NCBI GenBank assembly: GCA_012798025.1 | Contig: JAAZNX010000008.1 | Coordinates: 1 to 25,692, forward strand | Length of the DNA stretch: 25,692 bases | Source of the DNA: Methanothrix sp. | Lineage (GTDB): Archaea > Halobacteriota > Methanosarcinia > Methanotrichales > Methanotrichaceae | Direction: 5' to 3' | Part shown: one piece after another, positions 21,919 through 25,692 of the stretch | Layout of the letters: each line of letters opens with the position of its first letter | Position numbering within the stretch: position 1 is the first letter of the stretch | Translations under genes and position numbers: made by a program | The notes under the pieces: model-generated | Database searches by the model: none | Seen by the model: only the letters and a program-made list of their open reading frames with translations | Told to the model about the DNA's origin: nothing

Positions 21919-22047
21919 TCATCTCTTTGTCTTCCTCTCTTTGTTCCAGTACGGGGATTTACACTTGGGGCAAACTGCAGGCAGTTCTGTTGATCTGGGG
22001 TACCACCTGTGAGAACATCGTTTGCACACAAGCGTAGGCAATTCCAT
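21919..22047 (-). CDS. 42-residue archaeal zinc-ribbon protein
   Basis: ATG 22047 opens a basic small protein with two knuckles: LVCKRCSHRWYPRS (Cys8, Cys11) and AVCPKCKSPYWNKERK (Cys26, Cys29). This is the common archaeal single zinc-ribbon type with consensus CxxCGHxWxPR...CPxCKSPYWNxP, thought to bind nucleic acid. It has no ribosome site, but TATATATAA at 22072-22080 lies 25-33 nt upstream, the spacing for a leaderless message. It is separate from the ABC permease gene that ends at 22105. Confidence 0.8.
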   Translation of the reverse strand: MELPTLVCKRCSHRWYPRSTELPAVCPKCKSPYWNKERKTKR

Positions 22048-22071
22048 ATGTTTGCAGTATCAGAGTATTGG

Positions 22072-22080
22072 TATATATAA
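22072..22080 (-). promoter_or_regulatory. TATA box for the leaderless zinc-ribbon gene
   Basis: TATATATAA on the plus strand, read as TTATATATA on the minus strand, lies 25-33 nt before ATG 22047. No Shine-Dalgarno-like site is present in between. This is a textbook archaeal leaderless layout. Confidence 0.6.
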
Positions 22081-22104
22081 GTTGCCCGGGAGGCATACAG
22101 CTCA

Positions 22105-23265
22105 TCACTCGCTTCCAATGGCCAATACCGGATCGAGCCTCGATGCCTTATATGCTGGATACAATCCCGCAAGAAAATTCACACCAAGGGCGAAGACCAC
22201 TGCCAGAGCAAATGTTTGTGGCGTGAGCAACACAGTTAGCCTGGAGACCTGATAGACGTCGCTGGGAAGCTGGACGGGATAGGCCTCTATTAGTTTAGCA
22301 GTTGTCCATGCTAGGAGGCAGCCCAGGAGAGCCGCGGGCGGTCCAAGAATCAAGCTCTCTGCAAGGAAAATCTTCACGATGCTCGACTGTGTTGCCCCCA
22401 TGGCCATAAGTATGCCGATCTCCTTGGTTCTTCGAGTCACAGCCATTATCATGGTATTGGCCACACCGAACCCTGCAATCACAAATATCAGAGCGTAAAA
22501 TATGTAGAGTATGACCTTCTGTGTGTCCATCACCTGCAGGACGTCCCTGTTCTGCTCCTGCCAGCTCACAGCCTTGTAGGCAAAGCGAGAGCTCAAGTCT
22601 TGGGCAATTGACGGTGCAGTGTAAATATCCGACAGGCGAACGCCGATCTCCGAAACGACATCTTGCTGACTCAGGAGTTCCTGAGCCGTATCCAGTGGAA
22701 GATAGACAAGAGTTTCGTCTGAGCCTGTTCCTGTTTTTATGAGACCTATCACCTCTATGTTGAATGATTTATTCTGGAGGACCAAATTGAATTTCTGTCC
22801 TGGTCGGAGTTCCAGATCATCTGCAAGCTTGGTTCCCAGAACAGCAGCTCGTTTCTTGAAGACGAGATCCGAGTAGTCTCCCCAGATCATGTCATTTTGA
22901 ACCTTCATAAGCGGATCTTCCTTTAGGGGATCAGCTCCTATGAAGCTCACTGCGCGCACAATATCTTTGTGCTTGGCCCCGGCCTTGCCCATGATGCGGG
23001 GCGAGACTGCCTCTACCTGAGGATAGCTCCAGATGATAGCGGATAGGGTTCGGTACAGAGTGATGTAGTCCTCATTCTCCTTGGGGCTGACCGTCAGATG
23101 GGGATTGTTCTCCACCAGGCTGCTTACAAGATCGCTCTTATATCCTTCGTTGATGCCCATCATTACAACTATCACACCAATGGCTAAAGCCACAGCCAGG
23201 ACTGTGAAGAGCACCATCTTGGGGTCGGAGGATATGTGCTTCCTGGCAACCATCAGCTCGAACAT
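22105..23265 (-). CDS. ABC transporter permease, MacB/LolC-type (second of a pair)
   Basis: Membrane permease of 386 residues. Start ATG 23265 has GAGGGG six bases upstream. Seen: FELMVARKHISSDPK then a first membrane helix (about 17-36), a large extracytoplasmic MacB-PCD-like domain (about 40-255, with NPHLTVSPKENEDYITLY), then three C-terminal helices of the FtsX domain starting near AGFGVANTMIMAV and ending with ALGVNFLAGLYPAYKASRLDP. The RRTKEIGILMAMGA segment is the coupling region that meets the ATPase. Partners: the paralogous permease at 23309, 43 bases upstream. No ATP-binding subunit is in the window. Such pairs move lipoprotein-like or peptide substrates or act as mechanotransmitters; the cargo is unknown. 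Confidence 0.9.
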   Translation of the reverse strand: MFELMVARKHISSDPKMVLFTVLAVALAIGVIVVMMGINEGYKSDLVSSLVENNPHLTVSPKENEDYITLYRTLSAIIWSYPQVEAVSPRIMGKAGAKHKDIVRAVSFIGADPLKEDPLMKVQNDMIWGDYSDLVFKKRAAVLGTKLADDLELRPGQKFNLVLQNKSFNIEVIGLIKTGTGSDETLVYLPLDTAQELLSQQDVVSEIGVRLSDIYTAPSIAQDLSSRFAYKAVSWQEQNRDVLQVMDTQKVILYIFYALIFVIAGFGVANTMIMAVTRRTKEIGILMAMGATQSSIVKIFLAESLILGPPAALLGCLLAWTTAKLIEAYPVQLPSDVYQVSRLTVLLTPQTFALAVVFALGVNFLAGLYPAYKASRLDPVLAIGSE

Positions 23266-23308
23266 AAATTGCCCCTCATCCTCCGATCAATCATCCGCAG
23301 CTTCTCGA

Positions 23309-24478
23309 TCATCCCTTAAGAGCCACCACCGGGTCGAGTCGAGAGGCTTTTCGTGCGGGGTAGTAGCCTGCAGCTATGCTCAGCAGGACAGCCAGGATTG
23401 TGAAGACGACAAAGTCCATTGGATTGATGGCAATGGGAAGATTCATCATCTGGCCCATGGCATTCTGTATTTGCACCCCGCGAAGCTGCATTGAGACCAA
23501 AAAACCAAGGATGCAGCCAAGGATAGCACCCATGAGCCCCAAAAGACCGCTTTCCAGCAAAAACAGCCTTTGAATGTTTACAGGAGATGCGCCCATGGCC
23601 ATGAGCATTCCAATTTCGCGCGTCTTTTCCTGGACCATCATGTTCATTATGCTTGCTATGCCAAAAGTGGCAATGATCATGAGCAACAGCATGGTTATAG
23701 CATTTTGGGTTCTCTCAAAGGCCAGAGTTCTGACGATATCGGGATAAAGCTGCTGCCAGTCTTTAGCGTTGTAGCCAAAGGATCTAAGCTCTTTGGCGGA
23801 GGCTTCCGCGCGGAAGGGATCCTCTAGCTTTATGTCGATATTGGTAACCACATCTCCTTCGTTCAAGAAATCTCGTGCAGTATCCAGAGAGACATAAGTG
23901 ACGGCTTCGTCTACCTGCTTGTAGCCGAAGTTGAAAAGGCCGGATACCAGCAGACTGGCGGGAACTGCATTCGGGAACTTGGCCTGGACAGTGTCGCCTT
24001 TTTTAACCTTGAGCTTCTTGGCCAGGGCCAGACCCATGACTATCCTCTTGCCTCCCAAAATCGATCCGATGTCTCCCTCAACCATATAATTGTTGATATC
24101 GGAGATCTTGTCAGCTTCTACCGGATCCACGCCGATCATGGCCACATTTTCCGCTTTATCTTTATAGGCCAAGGTCGCTGTTGCCGCAAGGCTGGGCGAG
24201 ACACCTAAAACTCCTGGCATTGCCCATGCGACATCCACAATGCCCCGATAGAGATGGATGTAGTCTTCACCCTCTCTGGGGCTGACGGTGATATGTGGAA
24301 GAAACCGAAAGACGATATCGAAGAGGAAGTCCGAGAAGCCGTTCTGGATGGAGATGAAAACGATAGATATGGCTACAGCCAGCGCGACTGCTCCTACTGA
24401 GAGAAAGGTGCGCCATTTCCTATAGGTGATATGACGAGCTACAACTGTGAGCTCGAAGGCTGGGAGGCTGTTTTTCAA
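23309..24478 (-). CDS. ABC transporter permease, MacB/LolC-type (first of a pair)
   Basis: Permease of about 389 residues, a tandem paralogue of the next gene. The start is a TTG: either 24484, two bases from GGGAG, or 24478, eight bases from it; 24478 is preferred. Seen: FELTVVARHITYRKWRTFLS, first membrane helix (about 28-48), external domain with LPHITVSPREGEDYIHLYRG, and three C-terminal helices from GIASIMNMMVQEKTREIGML to AAGYYPARKASRLDP. The shared HxTVSP(K/R)E(N/G)EDYIxLYR segment in both paralogues marks duplication within this family. An AT palindrome, AATTAGCTAATT, lies 80-91 nt upstream. Confidence 0.9.
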   Translation of the reverse strand: MKNSLPAFELTVVARHITYRKWRTFLSVGAVALAVAISIVFISIQNGFSDFLFDIVFRFLPHITVSPREGEDYIHLYRGIVDVAWAMPGVLGVSPSLAATATLAYKDKAENVAMIGVDPVEADKISDINNYMVEGDIGSILGGKRIVMGLALAKKLKVKKGDTVQAKFPNAVPASLLVSGLFNFGYKQVDEAVTYVSLDTARDFLNEGDVVTNIDIKLEDPFRAEASAKELRSFGYNAKDWQQLYPDIVRTLAFERTQNAITMLLLMIIATFGIASIMNMMVQEKTREIGMLMAMGASPVNIQRLFLLESGLLGLMGAILGCILGFLVSMQLRGVQIQNAMGQMMNLPIAINPMDFVVFTILAVLLSIAAGYYPARKASRLDPVVALKG

Positions 24479-24557
24479 GACCAAAACTCCCTGAGAGGTT
24501 GTTGGCTTTCATTTCGGACAGATGCAAGGAACGAGACCCCCGCATGTATTTACTTGT

Positions 24558-24569
24558 AATTAGCTAATT
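24558..24569 (-). promoter_or_regulatory. Perfect 12-bp palindrome upstream of the permease pair
   Basis: AATTAGCTAATT is fully self-complementary and lies in an AT-rich stretch 80-91 nt ahead of the TTG start at 24478, which has no TATA box of its own closer by. It may be an operator or part of the promoter. AT-rich palindromes of this length can also arise by chance. Confidence 0.3.
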
Positions 24570-24701
24570 TTATCGTTTTACTCCTCGTCAATTTTGCTTG
24601 TATGTGTTTAGCTCACCCTCTATCATCTTAAAGTTTGCCACAAAATGTATTTCGAGCGGAAAAATTAAATAATATGATAAGAATAATCCCTTGTAGGGAG
24701 C

Positions 24702-24957
24702 GTGCAAGAGGGAGGGACAGTCAAGCAACTTCAAGAGCGAATTAAACAATTGGAACGCGAGAATGAGTTGCTTAAGGCTAAAATTCGTGAGCTTGAATCC
24801 CGATTAGCCCAATATGAGAATGTGCATACTCCAACAAGTCTAAGACGTGGCCGCAATCGCAAAAAAGATCGAGATACGAACGATAAAGGAGAACCTGGTC
24901 AAAAGGTCTGGCATAAAGGCGTAACAAGGCCTTTTGTGGCTCCAGACCGGCAAGTTG
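24702..24957 (+). pseudogene. IS66-type transposase 5' fragment
   Basis: GTG 24702 (GGGAG upstream) opens a coiled-coil head, VKQLQERIKQLERENELLKA then KIRELESRLAQYENVHTPTS, followed by the basic stretch LRRGRNRKKDRD and GEPGQKVWHKGVTRPFVAPD. This is the N-terminus of archaeal IS66-like transposases (usual form GKPGQKxGHKGxTRxxxxPDxxV). The match stops after DRQV near 24957; the zinc-finger and DDE parts are absent and the frame runs into unrelated DNA, ending at 24998. A truncated, inactive copy. Confidence 0.65.
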
Positions 24958-25111
24958 GACCTTTCATCATTGAGTCTCGGCGGCCGTTCTGTTCTTGAAT
25001 CCTTGTCTTTTAATCCTTCGTAACCCCAGCATTCCATTCTTGGATCCAGACGTAACCTGTCGATATACTCAATCCGCAAATCTCAAGTCGCATCATCATA
25101 GCTAATGCCAT
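24958..25111 (-). pseudogene. IS630-like transposase helix-turn-helix fragment, frameshifted
   Basis: From ATG 25111 the minus strand reads MALAMMMRLEICGLSISTGY then VWIQEWNAG. After a one-base shift in the TAACCCCAGC stretch (25021-25030) it reads GYEGLKDKDSRTERPPRLND, then E. Together this is the N-terminal helix-turn-helix plus GxEGLxDxxRxGRPPxL linker of IS630-family transposases. The catalytic domain is missing. It butts directly against the IS66 fragment in opposite orientation near 24957. Detected by motif only, so the family name is moderately sure. Confidence 0.5.
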
Positions 25112-25290
25112 GGGCCATAGCATTGAGATATATCAATTTAGGCTTAACCTTATAATCTGTTTACCTGCGAAGCCTTTCTTGGATCTGCTCACTATTTCCG
25201 ATGAAAAGCTCCTGCTGTGTACTGGTTTTTCATCCTTCGTACATGAGGCTGGAGCATCACGAGGGTTTTGTATGCTTACAATATCCCCCT

Positions 25291-25515
25291 TCATGAGATA
25301 TATTTTATCTGTACTATTATATTAATTTTGTCGCTAGATTCTAAAGACATGGTGATCATCTGACCATTCTTTAACATATATTTATCCACGCCAACGTCAG
25401 ACGGAACTCCCTGGACATCGAACTTCCACCAATGCTGTAAAAGTATCTTGTCCACCACAAGCTTTAAGTAAAGTGAATTTGCATTAATTAAAAATAAGTG
25501 GATCTCAGAGTCCAC
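25291..25515 (-). pseudogene. Possible DUF4430-like C-terminal remnant
   Basis: A frame of about 75 residues (upstream limit uncertain; GTG 25515 is one option) ends at 25291. Its middle, HWWKFDVQGVPSDVGVDKYM then LKNGQMITMSLES, resembles the end of DUF4430 / intrinsic-factor-like domains (WxFxVNGxxxDVGxDxYxLKDGDxI). The first part, DSEIHLFLINANSLYLKLVV, does not give the rest of the domain and there is no signal peptide or ribosome site. It may be the surviving end of a secreted protein in a region scarred by insertion sequences. Confidence 0.35.
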
Positions 25516-25615
25516 GCGCCCATTCAAGGCAGGAGGTGAGGGCAAAGCACGAGTCTTGTTCTCACTTCCATCTCCCGCTTTAAAGCTGAAATGGGGCTAC
25601 AGAGGAGGGCACAAT

Positions 25616-25692
25616 ATGGCAGATGAGAAAAGTTCCCTGAAGATGAAGGATATAAACGAGGCGTTATCTGATTATAAGGTGCAAAGCCTGCA
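25616..25692 (+). CDS. 5' end of an unidentified gene
   Basis: ATG 25616 follows a strong ribosome site, GAGGAGGG, at six bases. Only 25 full codons are in the window (MADEKSSLKMKDINEALSDY then KVQSL), too little to identify. The start is charged and hydrophilic, so the protein is probably cytoplasmic. Confidence 0.6.
   Translation, partial: MADEKSSLKMKDINEALSDYKVQSL

Noticed and set aside
1..25692. CRISPR array, rRNA, tRNA or complete insertion sequence
   Set aside because: No regular spaced repeats, no rRNA-like or tRNA-like folds, and only truncated transposase pieces were seen.

Overview
The window looks like chromosomal DNA of a methanogenic archaeon, most likely a Methanothrix (Methanosaeta)-type member of the Methanosarcinales. 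This rests on protein style rather than a database match: a dockerin domain fused to a secreted ABC-type binding protein, archaeal winged-helix regulators, a ferredoxin:thioredoxin reductase catalytic subunit with a rubredoxin tail, very small zinc-ribbon and zinc-finger proteins, AT-rich TATA boxes placed for leaderless or short-leader transcription, and SD-type GAGG/GGTG ribosome sites.

Layout. 1-751: 5' part of a minus-strand GDP-mannose dehydratase-like gene. 924-2183: secreted dockerin plus metal/cobalamin-type binding protein, with a terminator behind it and nested dyads in front. 2184-4149: sparse region with a small winged-helix regulator, a Cys-rich secreted protein and a universal stress protein gene broken by three frameshifts. 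4217-10671: a compact minus-strand operon read as ArsR regulator, PF03773 permease, secreted DNRLRE-like protein, thioredoxin-CcdA fusion, small thioredoxin, DGC protein and two exported tandem rhodaneses. A small Cys-containing helical protein (10782) is divergent from it. 11123-13089: secreted thioredoxin and redoxin-CcdA fusion, minus strand. 13387-21448: plus-strand series starting at a palindrome over a TATA box: Cys-rich 47-residue protein, ArsR regulator, third exported rhodanese, Acr3 arsenite carrier, winged-helix/Fe-S protein, DsrE/DsrF/DsrH set, glutaredoxin, ferredoxin:thioredoxin reductase with rubredoxin domain, and a CopA-type copper ATPase. 21428-22047: three small minus-strand genes (coiled coil, C2H2 finger, zinc ribbon). 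22105-24478: two tandem LolC/MacB-type ABC permeases. 24702-25111: abutting fragments of IS66- and IS630-like transposases. 25291 to the end: a possible DUF4430-like remnant and the start of a new gene.

How it may work together. About 17 kb (4217-21448) is nearly all arsenic/metal efflux, thiol-disulfide exchange and sulfane-sulfur handling, controlled by two ArsR regulators that keep the CVC metal-binding motif. Exported thioredoxins and rhodaneses could be kept reduced from the cytoplasm through two CcdA-like electron carriers, while FTR, glutaredoxin and DsrEFH act inside, and Acr3, the permease and CopA move the toxic species out. No arsenate reductase, ArsA or ArsM is visible. The combined system, possibly handling thiolated or organic arsenic in sulfidic settings, is my inference and is the most interesting content of the window.
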